NCBI RefSeq assembly: GCF_000745235.1
Contig: NZ_JQNL01000001.1
Coordinates: 2,294,001-2,358,000 of the forward strand
Direction: 5' to 3'
Length of the DNA stretch: 64,000 bases
From: Luteibacter mycovicinus
GTDB lineage: Bacteria; Pseudomonadota; Gammaproteobacteria; Xanthomonadales; Rhodanobacteraceae
Under the pieces are notes generated by a model. That model was given only the letters and a program-made list of their open reading frames with translations, was not told the origin of the DNA and did not search any database. This document shows, piece by piece, positions 18,761 through 28,291 of the stretch (the stretch's first letter is position 1; each line of letters opens with the position of its first letter). The position numbers and the translations under genes are program-made.

Positions 18761-19057
18761 ATGCATCGTCTCGCTGTTCTCTTTTTCACCGCCGTGCTCG
18801 GCGCCGCGGCCCTCGTGGCCTGCCAGACCGCTCCGGCCGCTCAGCCGAAACCTGTCGCCGGATTCGTCACCGACATGAAAGCCTTCGACGCGTTCATCGC
18901 CACGAAGCCGACGCCCGCGCAGTTCCACGCGGCCTATCCCGATGTCACGCTGGTCACTCCGGACATGATGAGCACCCGGGAAATGCGCCAGAACAACAGC
19001 CGTTACTTCCCCAAGCTGGACAGCGAAGGCCGGATCATCGGCGGCTCGTTCATGTAA
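18761..19057 (+). CDS. Small putative lipoprotein
   Basis: A 98-residue protein with a lipoprotein signal: hydrophobic segment, then lipobox LVAC with Cys21. The mature part includes DAFIATKPTPAQFHAAYPDVTLVTPD and ends GRIIGGSFM. No family recognised. The ATG at 18761 follows an AAGGAG about 10 bases upstream. The next gene starts 42 bases downstream in the same direction and may be co-transcribed. Confidence 0.7.
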   Translation: MHRLAVLFFTAVLGAAALVACQTAPAAQPKPVAGFVTDMKAFDAFIATKPTPAQFHAAYPDVTLVTPDMMSTREMRQNNSRYFPKLDSEGRIIGGSFM

Positions 19058-19099
19058 CCGGCCGGGCGGGCCGATGGCGCGAAGGTTTAGAATCGCGCC

Positions 19100-19633
19100 A
19101 TGACCCACTCGATCCGGCCCTTCAAGGGCATCCTTCCCCGCCTTGGCGCCCGCGTATACGTCGACCCGGCCGCCACGGTTATCGGCGATGTCGAACTGGC
19201 CGACGATGTCTCGGTCTGGCCCGGCGCGGTGGCCCGCGGTGACGTGCACCACATCCGCATCGGTGCGCGCAGCAATCTGCAGGATGGCGCGATCATTCAC
19301 GTCACGCACGACGGCCCATACAGCCCGGGCGGCTTCCCGACGATCATCGGTGAGGACGTCACCATCGGCCATGGGGCGGTCATCCACGCCTGCACCATCG
19401 AGGATGCCTGCCTGATCGGCATGCACGCGACCGTGCTCGACGGCGCGGTCGTGAAGAAATACGGCTTCGTCGGCGCGGGGACGGTCATCCCGCCGGGGAA
19501 GATCGTGGGCGAGCGCGAACTCTGGCTGGGCAATCCCGGCAAGCTGGTCCGCGTGCTGAGCGACAAGCAGGTCGAACAGCTCTATTACTCGGCCGCCAAC
19601 TATGTGCGCCTGAAAGACGACTACCTGGCCTGA
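19100..19633 (+). CDS. Gamma-class carbonic anhydrase family protein (YrdA type)
   Basis: A 177-residue left-handed beta-helix protein with hexapeptide repeats (VIGDVELADDVSVWPGAV and later GEDVTIGHGAVIHACTIED). The three zinc-ligand histidines of the gamma-carbonic anhydrase family are visible in IIHVTHDG, GHGAVIH and IGMHATVLDG. Many such proteins are not proven carbonic anhydrases, so the enzymatic role is uncertain. Typical family length; the ATG at 19100 sits at the expected N-terminus. Confidence 0.88.
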   Translation: MTHSIRPFKGILPRLGARVYVDPAATVIGDVELADDVSVWPGAVARGDVHHIRIGARSNLQDGAIIHVTHDGPYSPGGFPTIIGEDVTIGHGAVIHACTIEDACLIGMHATVLDGAVVKKYGFVGAGTVIPPGKIVGERELWLGNPGKLVRVLSDKQVEQLYYSAANYVRLKDDYLA

Positions 19634-19724
19634 CCGGCCCTGAACGTTGCGTCCGGCGCGACGCACTGCCGCTTGATTTGCCTCCCTCAGGGCTCCACGC
19701 TGGGTGCCTGAGAGGAGATCGACC

Positions 19725-21770
19725 ATGGATACCAGCACCAACCCGCTTCTTGATCCGAACGGCCTGACGACGTTCTCGGCCATCCGTCCGGAACATGTCG
19801 AGCCGGCCATCGACAGCCTGATCGCCGCCGAACGTGCCGCTATCGATGCCATCGCGGCGGCCGATGCGCCGCGCGACTTCGAGCACGTGATCCTGGCCCA
19901 GGAGCGCCTCGACCAGACCATGTCGCGCGCATGGTCGCCCGTCAGTCACCTGCACTCCGTCGCCGACTCCGAAGCGCTGCGCAAGGCGCATGGCGCCGCG
20001 GAAGAAAAGCTCACCGAGCATGGCATGGAAGTCGGCCAGAACCGCGACCTCTACGCCGCCGTGCAGGCCGTGGCCGACCGTGCGGATTTCGCGGAGCTGC
20101 CGGTGGCCGAGCGCGCGGCCGTCGAGCACGCGCTGCGCGATTTCCGCCTGTCCGGCGTCGCGCTCGAAGAGCCTGCGCGCACCCGTTTCCGCGAGATCGG
20201 CGTCGAGCTGTCGCGGCTGACCACCGAGTTTTCCAACGCCGTGCTCGATGCCTCCGAGGCCTGGCACAAGCACATCACCGACGAACGCGACCTGGCCGGT
20301 ATCCCGGCGTCGGGCCGTGCGGTGCTGCGCGAATACGCACGGGAAGAAAAACTCGACGGCTACCTCGTCACCCTGAAACAGCCCAGCGTGCAGGCCGTGC
20401 TGACCTACGCCGAAAACCGCGATCTGCGTGAGGCCGTCTACTACGCCTACCAGACCCGCGCCTCGGACCAGGGCCCGGACAAGGGCAAGTTCGACAACTC
20501 CGGGCGCATCGAGAAGATCGTCGCGCTGCGCCACGAGGCCGCCCAGCTGCTCGGCTTTGCCAACGCCGCCGAAGAATCGCTGGCGACCAAGATGGCCACC
20601 TCGCCCGAGGTCGTGCTTCGCTTCCTGCGCGACCTCGCCGCGCGGGCCAGGCCGGTCGCGAAGAAGGAACTGGAAGAGCTCCGCCACTTCGCCTCCGAAA
20701 CACTGAAGATCGACAACCTCGAGCCGTGGGACGTCGGCTTCGCCGCCGAGCGCCTGCGCCAGCAGCGTTATGCGCTGGACGAGGAACAGATCAAGCCGTA
20801 CTTCCCGGCCTTCGCAGCCATCGACGGCCTGTTCATGGTGGTGGAGCGTCTGTACGGCGTCCGCTTCGTGCCGCGCGACGACGTGGACACGTGGAACAGG
20901 GATGTGAAGTACTACGACGTGGTCAATGCCGACGGCAGCGTATTCGCCGGTGCCTACCTCGACATGTACGCGCGCTCGGGCAAGCGCGGCGGCGCCTGGA
21001 TGGACGTGGCAGCCTCGCGTTTCCGCGACGGCGAGCAGCTGCAGCTGCCGATCGCCTACCTGACCTGCAACTTCCCGCCGCCGACCGACGGCGCGCCGGC
21101 GCTGCTCACCCACGACGACGTGCTCACCCTCTTCCACGAGTTCGGCCACGGTCTGCATCACATGCTGACCGAGGTGGATATTCCGTCCATCAGCGGCATC
21201 GAGGGCGTGGAATGGGATGCCGTGGAACTGCCCAGTCAGTTCATGGAAAACTTCGCCTGGGATCGTCAGGCCCTGCGCGAATTCGCCCGCCATTACGAGA
21301 CGGGCGAGCCGCTTCCGGATGAGCTGTACCAGCGGATGCTCGACGCGCGCCACTTCCACGCCGGCTTGTTCCTGGTCCGGCAGTTGGAGTTCGGCCTGTT
21401 CGATTTCCTGCTGCATCTGGAATACGACCCGGCCGTCGGCGCCCGTCCGATGGACGTGCTGGAGAAAGTTCGGCATGAAGTGGCCGTGCTGCATCCGCCG
21501 GCCTGGCAGCGTTTTCCGCACGCCTTCACCCACGTCTTCGCCGGCGGCTATTCGGCCGGGTACTACAGCTACCTGTGGGCCGAGGTCCTGTCCGCCGACG
21601 CGTTCGAGCCCTTTGAGGAAGCTGGCGTGCTCGACCGGGCGACCGGCGAGCGGTTCCGCAAGGAAGTGCTGGCGGTCGGCTCGACCCGGCCGGCGCTGGC
21701 GTCGTTCACGGCGTTCCGCGGCCGGGAACCTCAGCCCGACGCTCTGCTGAAGAGCTACGGCCTGGCCTGA
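19725..21770 (+). CDS. prlC: Oligopeptidase A (M3 family metallopeptidase)
   Basis: A 681-residue cytoplasmic zinc metallopeptidase that degrades short peptides, including cleaved signal peptides. The M3 zinc motif is seen as LFHEFGHGLHHML, with the downstream Glu ligand expected in SGIEGVEWDAVELPSQ. Length and N-terminal NPLLDPNGLTTFSAIRPEHV fit OpdA/PrlC. The ATG at 19725 follows AGAGGAGA; an in-frame start seven codons earlier has no such site. Confidence 0.95.
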   Translation: MDTSTNPLLDPNGLTTFSAIRPEHVEPAIDSLIAAERAAIDAIAAADAPRDFEHVILAQERLDQTMSRAWSPVSHLHSVADSEALRKAHGAAEEKLTEHGMEVGQNRDLYAAVQAVADRADFAELPVAERAAVEHALRDFRLSGVALEEPARTRFREIGVELSRLTTEFSNAVLDASEAWHKHITDERDLAGIPASGRAVLREYAREEKLDGYLVTLKQPSVQAVLTYAENRDLREAVYYAYQTRASDQGPDKGKFDNSGRIEKIVALRHEAAQLLGFANAAEESLATKMATSPEVVLRFLRDLAARARPVAKKELEELRHFASETLKIDNLEPWDVGFAAERLRQQRYALDEEQIKPYFPAFAAIDGLFMVVERLYGVRFVPRDDVDTWNRDVKYYDVVNADGSVFAGAYLDMYARSGKRGGAWMDVAASRFRDGEQLQLPIAYLTCNFPPPTDGAPALLTHDDVLTLFHEFGHGLHHMLTEVDIPSISGIEGVEWDAVELPSQFMENFAWDRQALREFARHYETGEPLPDELYQRMLDARHFHAGLFLVRQLEFGLFDFLLHLEYDPAVGARPMDVLEKVRHEVAVLHPPAWQRFPHAFTHVFAGGYSAGYYSYLWAEVLSADAFEPFEEAGVLDRATGERFRKEVLAVGSTRPALASFTAFRGREPQPDALLKSYGLA

Positions 21771-21833
21771 ATTCCCGGCGGGAGCTGGCGTCCACCGCCC
21801 TAGCCGCGCGCGGCTTTCCTTTACAATGGCGCG

Positions 21834-22601
21834 ATGAAGATCGCGTCGTGGAACGTCAACTCGCTCAAGGTCCGCCTGCCCCATGTCCAGCAATGGCTGG
21901 GGGAGGCGCAGCCCGACATCCTGGCGTTGCAGGAAACCAAGCTCACCGACGACAAGTTCCCGGCGGACGAAATCGCCGCGATGGGCTATCGCTCGGTGTT
22001 CTCCGGGCAGAAGACCTATAACGGCGTCGCCATCCTCGCCAGAGATGAGCTGACCGACGTCGTCACCGACATCGACGGCCTGGACGATCCGCAGCGCCGG
22101 ATCCTGGCGGCTACCGTCGGCGACATCCGCGTCGTGAACCTGTATGTGGTCAACGGCAAAGCGCTGGGTGACGAGAAGTACACCTACAAGCTGCACTGGC
22201 TGGCGCGGGTGCGTGATTTCCTCGAGGCCGAGCGCGCCAGGCACGAGAAGCTGGTCGTCCTCGGCGATTTCAACATCTGCCGCGACGATCGCGACGTCTA
22301 CGATCCCGTGGCATGGGGCGAGGACATCTTCTGCTCGCCGCCGGAACGCGCCGCCCTGCAGGCGCTGCTGGACGTCGGTCTTCACGACAGTTTCCGTCTT
22401 TTCAACGAAGATGCCGGCCTTTTCAGTTGGTGGGACTACCGCCAGGCGGGATTCCGCCGCAACCTCGGTCTGCGGATCGACCTCATCTTGATCAGTGATG
22501 CGCTCAAATCCCTGGCGACCTCGTCGATCATCGACAAGGCACCGCGCACGTGGGAACAGCCGTCCGACCACGCGCCCGTCGCGCTGGAGTTGAAGCTTTG
22601 A
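21834..22601 (+). CDS. xthA: Exodeoxyribonuclease III
   Basis: AP endonuclease and 3'-5' exonuclease of base-excision repair. The 255-residue protein has the ExoIII hallmarks: MKIASWNVNSLKVRL at the start, LALQETKL with the metal-binding Glu, VLGDFNICRDDRDV with the catalytic Asp/Asn pair, and SDHAPV near the C-terminus with the catalytic His. The stop overlaps the start of the next gene as TTGA, so translation of the two is coupled. Confidence 0.94.
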   Translation: MKIASWNVNSLKVRLPHVQQWLGEAQPDILALQETKLTDDKFPADEIAAMGYRSVFSGQKTYNGVAILARDELTDVVTDIDGLDDPQRRILAATVGDIRVVNLYVVNGKALGDEKYTYKLHWLARVRDFLEAERARHEKLVVLGDFNICRDDRDVYDPVAWGEDIFCSPPERAALQALLDVGLHDSFRLFNEDAGLFSWWDYRQAGFRRNLGLRIDLILISDALKSLATSSIIDKAPRTWEQPSDHAPVALELKL

Positions 22602-23269
22602 ACACACCCAAGTCCGAATGGCCGAGCTCGCTGGATGACGCCGAGCTCGAAAAACTCGACATCTATCTGCGCGCCCACGGCAACGACGGCGATCTGATGC
22701 TCGACGGCGTCCATGGCCTGTTGTCGGCGATCGCGGTCGGTCCGCTCGAGGTCAAGCCCGAGGAATGGCTGCACGAAGTGCTGCACGACGCCTTCGAGGA
22801 CGAAGACGAAGGCAATGCCGTGCTCGCCCTGCTCGCCAAGCTCAACGATTCGATCAGCGCCGAACTCGACGTCGACGCCTACGAGCCGATTCTCGGTGAA
22901 ATCGACACCGAGGATGGCCCGATGCTGTCGGCGGCTGGCTGGTGCGAAGGTTTCAGCCGCGGCATCGACATGCGTGCGCAGCTCTGGGAAAACCGCCTGG
23001 CCGAAGACGCGAATCTGATGCAGCTGCTGGGACCGATCATGGCCCTGGCGGTCGATGAGGGCGTGCTGCAGGCGGATGCGGAGTTCGAGAAACTGACCGA
23101 CGACGAATACGACGAATGCCTGGGTCAGCTGCCCGAGGTGCTCAATGCCGTCGGTGAGTACTGGCGGACCAACGGCCCGACCGAAGACGAGCTCAAGGCG
23201 ATGACCCGCCCGCGCGGCGAGAACGACGACGGTCCGCCGCGGCAGCGTTCCGGACACTGGGTGCACTGA
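22598..23269 (+). CDS. UPF0149 (YecA/YgfB-like) family protein
   Basis: A 223-residue acidic helical protein. The N-terminal ELEKLDIYLRAHGNDGDLML and DGVHGLLSAIAVGP follow the YecA/UPF0149 pattern, in which a helical bundle of unknown function begins with this Leu/Asp-rich pair. There is no C-terminal SEC-C zinc motif. I take the TTG at 22598 as start because it overlaps the xthA stop (TTGA) and gives the family N-terminus; the upstream in-frame part is the shadow of xthA. Confidence 0.82.
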   Translation: MNTPKSEWPSSLDDAELEKLDIYLRAHGNDGDLMLDGVHGLLSAIAVGPLEVKPEEWLHEVLHDAFEDEDEGNAVLALLAKLNDSISAELDVDAYEPILGEIDTEDGPMLSAAGWCEGFSRGIDMRAQLWENRLAEDANLMQLLGPIMALAVDEGVLQADAEFEKLTDDEYDECLGQLPEVLNAVGEYWRTNGPTEDELKAMTRPRGENDDGPPRQRSGHWVH

Positions 23270-23399
23270 GCGCATCGCCGGCCCTGACTGCGATCCGTGC
23301 GGCAGTGCAGCCATTCGCGGAACAGTCCGTTCTTGTCAGACGACTTGGTCTCCCGTGTGAATACCGGCATCTTGTAACGATCGAATCCGGAGCACCGTC

Positions 23400-24230
23400 A
23401 TGACCCAACGAACCATCGTCCGCCGCGTGCGCGGCATGGATACCGCCGACGGCGCCGGCGTGAAGCTGAAGCGTGTCATTGGCCAGCCGGCCCTCGACAT
23501 TCTCGACCCGTTCCTGCTGCTGGATGAATTTCGCTCGGATCAGGAGGGCGACTACATCGAAGGCTTTCCGGACCACCCGCATCGCGGCTTCGAAACTGTG
23601 ACGTACATGCTCGCCGGTCGCATGCAGCATGGCGACAACAAGGGCAATCGCGGTGACCTCGGTCCCGGCAGCGTCCAGTGGATGACCGCCGGTAGCGGCC
23701 TGATTCACTCCGAGATGCCGCAGCAGGAAGCCGGCCTCATGTGGGGCTTCCAGCTGTGGGTGAACCTGCCCGCCTCGGACAAGATGATCGCCCCGCGTTA
23801 CCAGGACATTCCGCCCGGCGACATTCCGGTCGTGCAACCTGCCGATGGCGTGACGGTTCGCGTGGTCGCCGGTGAACTGGCTGGCGCGACGGGACCCGTA
23901 TCGGGCATCGCCACCCAGCCGGTCTATCTGGACATCGCCCTCGACGCAGGCGCCCGTTTCGATCTCAGCCTCCCCGAGGGGCACAGTGCGTTCGCCTACG
24001 TTTTCGACGGCACCTCGGCGACGGTCGCGGGCGGGCCGCTGGCGCGCAGCGAACTGGCCGTGCTCTCGAAGGGAGATACGGTCAGCTTCGCCGCCGACGA
24101 AGCCGCGCGTGTCCTTCTCGTGGCGGGGCGGCCGCTGGACGAGCCGGTTGCCCGCTACGGCCCGTTCGTCATGAATACGCCGGCACAGATTCACGAGGCG
24201 ATCGCCGATTTTCGCGCCGGTAAGTTCTGA
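23400..24230 (+). CDS. Pirin family protein
   Basis: A 276-residue double-cupin protein. The metal ligands of pirins are visible: HPHRGFETV (two His, near residues 59-61) and SGLIHSEMPQ (His and Glu, near residues 102-104). Bacterial pirins include quercetinase-like enzymes and regulators, and the activity here cannot be assigned. The ATG at 23400 follows a GGAG 7 bases upstream. A hairpin at 24273-24290 follows the gene. Confidence 0.92.
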   Translation: MTQRTIVRRVRGMDTADGAGVKLKRVIGQPALDILDPFLLLDEFRSDQEGDYIEGFPDHPHRGFETVTYMLAGRMQHGDNKGNRGDLGPGSVQWMTAGSGLIHSEMPQQEAGLMWGFQLWVNLPASDKMIAPRYQDIPPGDIPVVQPADGVTVRVVAGELAGATGPVSGIATQPVYLDIALDAGARFDLSLPEGHSAFAYVFDGTSATVAGGPLARSELAVLSKGDTVSFAADEAARVLLVAGRPLDEPVARYGPFVMNTPAQIHEAIADFRAGKF

Positions 24231-24272
24231 TTCGGCGATGATCCGAAACTGAACAAATGCCGTGAGTTCCCT

Positions 24273-24290
24273 CCGCCGTTTAACCGGCGG
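24273..24290 (+). terminator. Possible hairpin after the pirin gene
   Basis: CCGCCG-TTTAAC-CGGCGG forms a 6-bp all-GC stem 43 bases after the pirin stop. There is no T-run, so it may be a weak or Rho-assisted terminator or simply an mRNA-stabilising hairpin. Confidence 0.35.
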
Positions 24291-24346
24291 ACGGGAAGGC
24301 CTAGCTACGATCGGCCCCCTACGCATTCGCGAAGGTTTCATTGCCC

Positions 24347-24727
24347 ATGCGCTTTTTGCTCACCATCGTGCCACTCAGTGCGGCATTGATCATCGCCGCC
24401 TGTTCGCCGTCTTCACCGGAGGCGGCGTCCGGTGCTCCCGCGGCCGCGACGTCCTCGGCCGCAGCCTCCGCCCCGTCGGACGGCACGCCCGCTCCCGGCA
24501 AGACAGCCCCGGCCAACGCGGCTCTGGGCTCGCCCGAATGGTATGCCTGGGTCGACAGGACGCTGGCGGTCAGTGATGACGGGCACGGCCCCCGGCCCGA
24601 GACGCCGGCGTGGAATCAGGCGGTGAATACCAAGCTCGGTCAGGAAGCGCCGCAGGCGGCGCCGGGTTCGGCGGAGTGGCAGCAGGCGGTGGATGCGCTG
24701 CTGCGGACTCGCGTGGCGACTCACTGA
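24347..24727 (+). CDS. Small putative lipoprotein with Ala/Pro-rich linker
   Basis: A 126-residue predicted lipoprotein: hydrophobic signal, lipobox IAAC with Cys at about residue 19, a low-complexity Ser/Ala/Pro linker (about 20-60), then a compact C-terminal part containing two related halves (GSPEWYAWVDRTLAV and GSAEWQQAVDALLR). This internal repeat suggests a duplicated short motif. No family recognised. The ATG at 24347 is preferred over a TTG two codons earlier. Its end overlaps the convergent glycosidase gene by 7 bases. Confidence 0.72.
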   Translation: MRFLLTIVPLSAALIIAACSPSSPEAASGAPAAATSSAAASAPSDGTPAPGKTAPANAALGSPEWYAWVDRTLAVSDDGHGPRPETPAWNQAVNTKLGQEAPQAAPGSAEWQQAVDALLRTRVATH

Positions 24728-27465
24728 AGCGGCGCGGTCAGGCTCGTCCGGCCCTTCTCCACCTTCACCTCTCCCGAAGGTAATGACAAGACCACCCCGC
24801 CCGGCGGGTCGATCGGCTGGGTGATGGTCAGCACGGCTTTCCCATGCGTCGCCTTCAACGTGTACCCGAAGCGCCCATAGGGCGTGCGCAGATCCCGGAT
24901 CGCGATGCCCTCGCCCGCCAGCCAGTCAGGCTGCACACCGGCGGCGACCACCACCGACCGATCCGCCGCGCGGTCATAGGCGAACAGATCGAGCGCCGAG
25001 CGCACATAGTCCGAGGCGATCCACGCGTGCGGCATGTCGCCGACGAAGCGAGGCTCGCGCGGATCTCTCCCGACCACCTCCGCCCACTGATTCCACGCGG
25101 CCGGACGACGGCCCGCAAAGAAAAAGGCGATGAGGTCGCCCACCCGGTCGCGCCAGCCGAGCCGGACAAAGCTGGCGATCGTGCGCAACTCGTAAGGGGT
25201 ATAGTCCTTCCAGGAAGTCTTGCCGTCGCGTCGCGCGACAAAGCTCTGCCAATATGTCTCGAACGTGGCGTCGACCAGTGCCTTCGGCAGGCGTGCCTGC
25301 TCGCCACCCGGTGACAAGGCGATGGTCGTCGAGGTCGCATCGAAGTCACCCAGCTCCGCCGAGCCGGGAATGAAGTCGATGCCCTTTTCCTTCACCGCCG
25401 CGGCGATCGATGCATGCAGGTCGCCGCGGAACTGATCGCGTGAACGACGGAACGATGCCTGCTCTTCGGCATGTCCGAGTACGCCGGCAAGATCGACCGC
25501 GTCGTCGTAACCCTTGAGCGCCCAGAAGTCGTCCCAGTACGAATGCATCGGCTTGGTCGAATAGCCTTCGTGGCTGATCGATGCAGGCATCAGGCCGTAC
25601 AGCGCACGGTCCGGACCCTGCAGACGTGTGGACTGTCGTTCGCTGGCCCGTAACGTTTCCATGTACGCGACGGCGCGAGTCACGTGCGGCCACAGCGCGT
25701 CGAGAGCCTCGCGATCGTGCGTGTAACGCCACAATTCGGCGATGCTGAAGATCAGTTCACCCTGGCTGTCGTTCTCAGGTACGGGGTCGGAGCCCCTCGC
25801 ATCGACGCAACAGGGCACCTTTCCGTTCGAAAACTGATGCGGTGCGTACCAGCGGACGAACTCGGCCGCGACATCTTCGTGGCCTGTGCGCAGCAGGCCT
25901 TCGAGCATCATCGCGCCATCGCGTACCCAGGTGCGCGAATACGAGCGCGTACCCGGTTGCAGCGCCGGACCGTCACGGGATATCAGGATCTGCGCGATCC
26001 CGCTCCGCAGGGTGTCGACCACGGGCTGCGCCTGCGCGGGCACGCGTAAATCGACACGGTCGAGCTTGTCGCGCCATAGCGCCGCCACCGCATCCGCACG
26101 GGCCGACAACCACTGCCCAGCGCTGGACGGCAGCGTCACGTCATCGGTCTGCTTCACGGGAATCACGACGCCGAGGTCGACATGCCCGTGTGCAGGCACA
26201 TGGACGTCATACAGCAGCGCGCCCTGTGCGAACCCGTCATCCGCATGGATCGAGCGCACGACCGGGCGTTGGCCCGCATCCAGCCGTTCGGTCAGGGTCG
26301 TCGGCTGGCTGGCGCTTGCCACGAACGACGATGTCGGCTGCAGGGGAATGATCTTGCGCACACCGTTGACGGTGAGTGCATGACCGTCCCACGCGAGGTC
26401 TCGCACCGGACTCGTTCCGCCCGGCGCATTGAGAAACTGGGTGGGCGGATTGACCTGAAACGGACGCGCCGCCAGAGCCAGCGTGAGCTCGCGCGCCGCG
26501 TCGCCGTCATTGGCGAGGCGATAGCTCACCACCAGTTGCGATGCGCCCGGCGCCCCCTGGGCGAAGGCGCTCGTGGTGAGCGACACGTCGCCCTTCTTCC
26601 ACTGCACCGACGGCATCGGCAGGTAGCGGTCGCGCAGCGCTTGCGTCGTCGTGACGTCGGCCCACGTAAGCAGCTTGCCGTTGTCGATCAGGAACGGCTC
26701 GACGGAAAAGCCACCCCGTGCGATTTCGACCGCCCCGTCCTCGGAAATCAGTGCGGAGTCGCGGCTGCCACCATCCACGCCGACGATCGTCCAGTACGAT
26801 TGTTCACCCGAAAACCCGCGCGGATAGAGACCGCGCCGCACCTGTTTCGCCCTGGCTTCGAACACCGCATTGGCCGTCGGCACCGCGGCGGGCACGGCCT
26901 CGGGCCGCCGTGCGCTCAGCGTCAGGTTATCGAAGCACACCGATCCGCGGTTCGGCAGTCCGTCGCGAAGGCTCTCCTTGTAGACGACGAACTCGACTTC
27001 CCGCGTGCGCCGCAAGGTGCGGTCCCTGACCGGCCCCCATGCGAACTCCACCTGCCGGCTGCTCGCCTCGATCGTCTGCCACGATGCGGTCGGCACGAAG
27101 GACGGCTTCTGGAACCACCACACGTTGTCGCCCGTGTCGTCGATCAGCTTCAGCTGCAACGTGTTCGGCGGCATCTGTCCGCGTACGTCGAAGCGCAGGA
27201 CGAAGCCTTCCGGGAATTCGATCGGCAGCAGCTTCTTGAGGGAAGCCGCGCCGGATACGCCGTTGAAGTCGTAGTCGAGACAGATCGCCTGCCCCTGGGC
27301 GTCAGCCACGGTACGCAGCGATGCCGAGACATCGTCGGTATGCGTGGCGCTCCATCCCATCGCGGTATCGAAAGTGTCCAGCACACGTGCGCTTTCGGCC
27401 GCGGCGACGGGCAGGATGAGCAGGCAACCCGCGAAAGCCAGCAAAAACGGTGCGAGACGCGACAT
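24721..27465 (-). CDS. Exported six-hairpin-type glycoside hydrolase with N-terminal carbohydrate-binding-like domain
   Basis: A 914-residue exported enzyme, last gene of the sugar operon. After a signal peptide ending VAAAES there is a beta-rich segment (about 28-190, VLDTFDTAMGWSATHTDD... SVCFDNLTLSA) like a carbohydrate-binding or galactose-binding domain. The rest looks like a glucoamylase-type (alpha/alpha)6 barrel: SYSRTWVRDGAMMLEGLLRTG, VPENDSQGELIFSIAELWR and HSYWDDFWALKGYDDAVDLA carry acidic clusters expected in the active site. I cannot place it in a numbered GH family. It probably trims oligosaccharides in the periplasm next to the GH144-like enzyme. Confidence 0.78.
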   Translation of the reverse strand: MSRLAPFLLAFAGCLLILPVAAAESARVLDTFDTAMGWSATHTDDVSASLRTVADAQGQAICLDYDFNGVSGAASLKKLLPIEFPEGFVLRFDVRGQMPPNTLQLKLIDDTGDNVWWFQKPSFVPTASWQTIEASSRQVEFAWGPVRDRTLRRTREVEFVVYKESLRDGLPNRGSVCFDNLTLSARRPEAVPAAVPTANAVFEARAKQVRRGLYPRGFSGEQSYWTIVGVDGGSRDSALISEDGAVEIARGGFSVEPFLIDNGKLLTWADVTTTQALRDRYLPMPSVQWKKGDVSLTTSAFAQGAPGASQLVVSYRLANDGDAARELTLALAARPFQVNPPTQFLNAPGGTSPVRDLAWDGHALTVNGVRKIIPLQPTSSFVASASQPTTLTERLDAGQRPVVRSIHADDGFAQGALLYDVHVPAHGHVDLGVVIPVKQTDDVTLPSSAGQWLSARADAVAALWRDKLDRVDLRVPAQAQPVVDTLRSGIAQILISRDGPALQPGTRSYSRTWVRDGAMMLEGLLRTGHEDVAAEFVRWYAPHQFSNGKVPCCVDARGSDPVPENDSQGELIFSIAELWRYTHDREALDALWPHVTRAVAYMETLRASERQSTRLQGPDRALYGLMPASISHEGYSTKPMHSYWDDFWALKGYDDAVDLAGVLGHAEEQASFRRSRDQFRGDLHASIAAAVKEKGIDFIPGSAELGDFDATSTTIALSPGGEQARLPKALVDATFETYWQSFVARRDGKTSWKDYTPYELRTIASFVRLGWRDRVGDLIAFFFAGRRPAAWNQWAEVVGRDPREPRFVGDMPHAWIASDYVRSALDLFAYDRAADRSVVVAAGVQPDWLAGEGIAIRDLRTPYGRFGYTLKATHGKAVLTITQPIDPPGGVVLSLPSGEVKVEKGRTSLTAPLQ

Positions 27466-27469
27466 CGAG

Positions 27470-28291
27470 TTATCCCTTGACGCTGCCCATCAGCAGGCCT
27501 TCGAGGTAGTAACGCTGCAAGGCGAGAAACAGCACCAGCACCGGCAGGATCGTGACGACGGAACCCGCCATCATCAGCTCGCTGTCCTGCACGTGTTCAC
27601 GCGAAAGCGATGCCAGCGCGATGGGCAGCGTGTAATGCTCCTGTCCCGTCAGCGCGATCAGCGGCCACATGAAATCGTTCCACGCGGCGAGGAAGGTGAA
27701 GATCGCCAGCGTGACCATGATCGGCTTGAGCAGGGGCATGACGATGGTGGCGAAGATGCGGAACTCGCCCGCACCGTCGATACGCGCGGCCTCCATCAGA
27801 TCGTTCGGAATGCCGCTCGCATACTGGCGAACGAGGAAGATGCCGAAGATGGTCGCCAGCGCCGGCACGATGACCGCGCCATACGTGTTGACCAGTCCCA
27901 TGTACTTCAGCAACAGGAACAACGGCAGCATCGCCACCTGTGCCGGAATGACCAGCGCGCCGAGCAGCATCTGGAAGATCCGCTGGCGACCCCTGAACTC
28001 CAGCTTGGCGAACGCATAGCCGGCCATCAGGTTGAAGGCGAGCGACACGACGGTGATCGCGGTGGAGATCAGCAGACTGTTGAACAGGTACCGACCCATG
28101 CCCGCGTTGAGGAAGAGCTGACGATAGTTGCCGAAGGTCCAGTGTGTCGGCAAGACGGGCGGAGGCAATGCACTGGCCTCGCCCGGCGTCATGAACGACA
28201 CCGAGAGCATGTACAGCAAGGGCGTGATCGCGATGCCGGCCGCACCGATCAGCAGGCCATTGATCAGCGCTTTTGCTATGCGCGGGCTCAT
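27470..28291 (-). CDS. Sugar ABC transporter permease, MalG type (CUT1)
   Basis: A 273-residue inner-membrane permease with about six helices. The cytoplasmic EAA loop that docks the ATPase is seen as DLMEAARIDGAGEFRIFATIVMP. The C-terminal LALQRYYLEGLLMGSVKG is typical of MalG-like subunits. The ATG at 28291 overlaps the stop of the partner permease as ATGA; a longer open frame upstream is a shadow. It pairs with the next gene to form the channel of the sugar importer. Confidence 0.92.
   Translation of the reverse strand: MSPRIAKALINGLLIGAAGIAITPLLYMLSVSFMTPGEASALPPPVLPTHWTFGNYRQLFLNAGMGRYLFNSLLISTAITVVSLAFNLMAGYAFAKLEFRGRQRIFQMLLGALVIPAQVAMLPLFLLLKYMGLVNTYGAVIVPALATIFGIFLVRQYASGIPNDLMEAARIDGAGEFRIFATIVMPLLKPIMVTLAIFTFLAAWNDFMWPLIALTGQEHYTLPIALASLSREHVQDSELMMAGSVVTILPVLVLFLALQRYYLEGLLMGSVKG

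Noticed and set aside
19485..22607. A 1040-codon antisense frame over oligopeptidase A and exonuclease III
   Set aside because: Shadow of two well-recognised plus-strand enzymes; composition is that of a reverse-complement frame.
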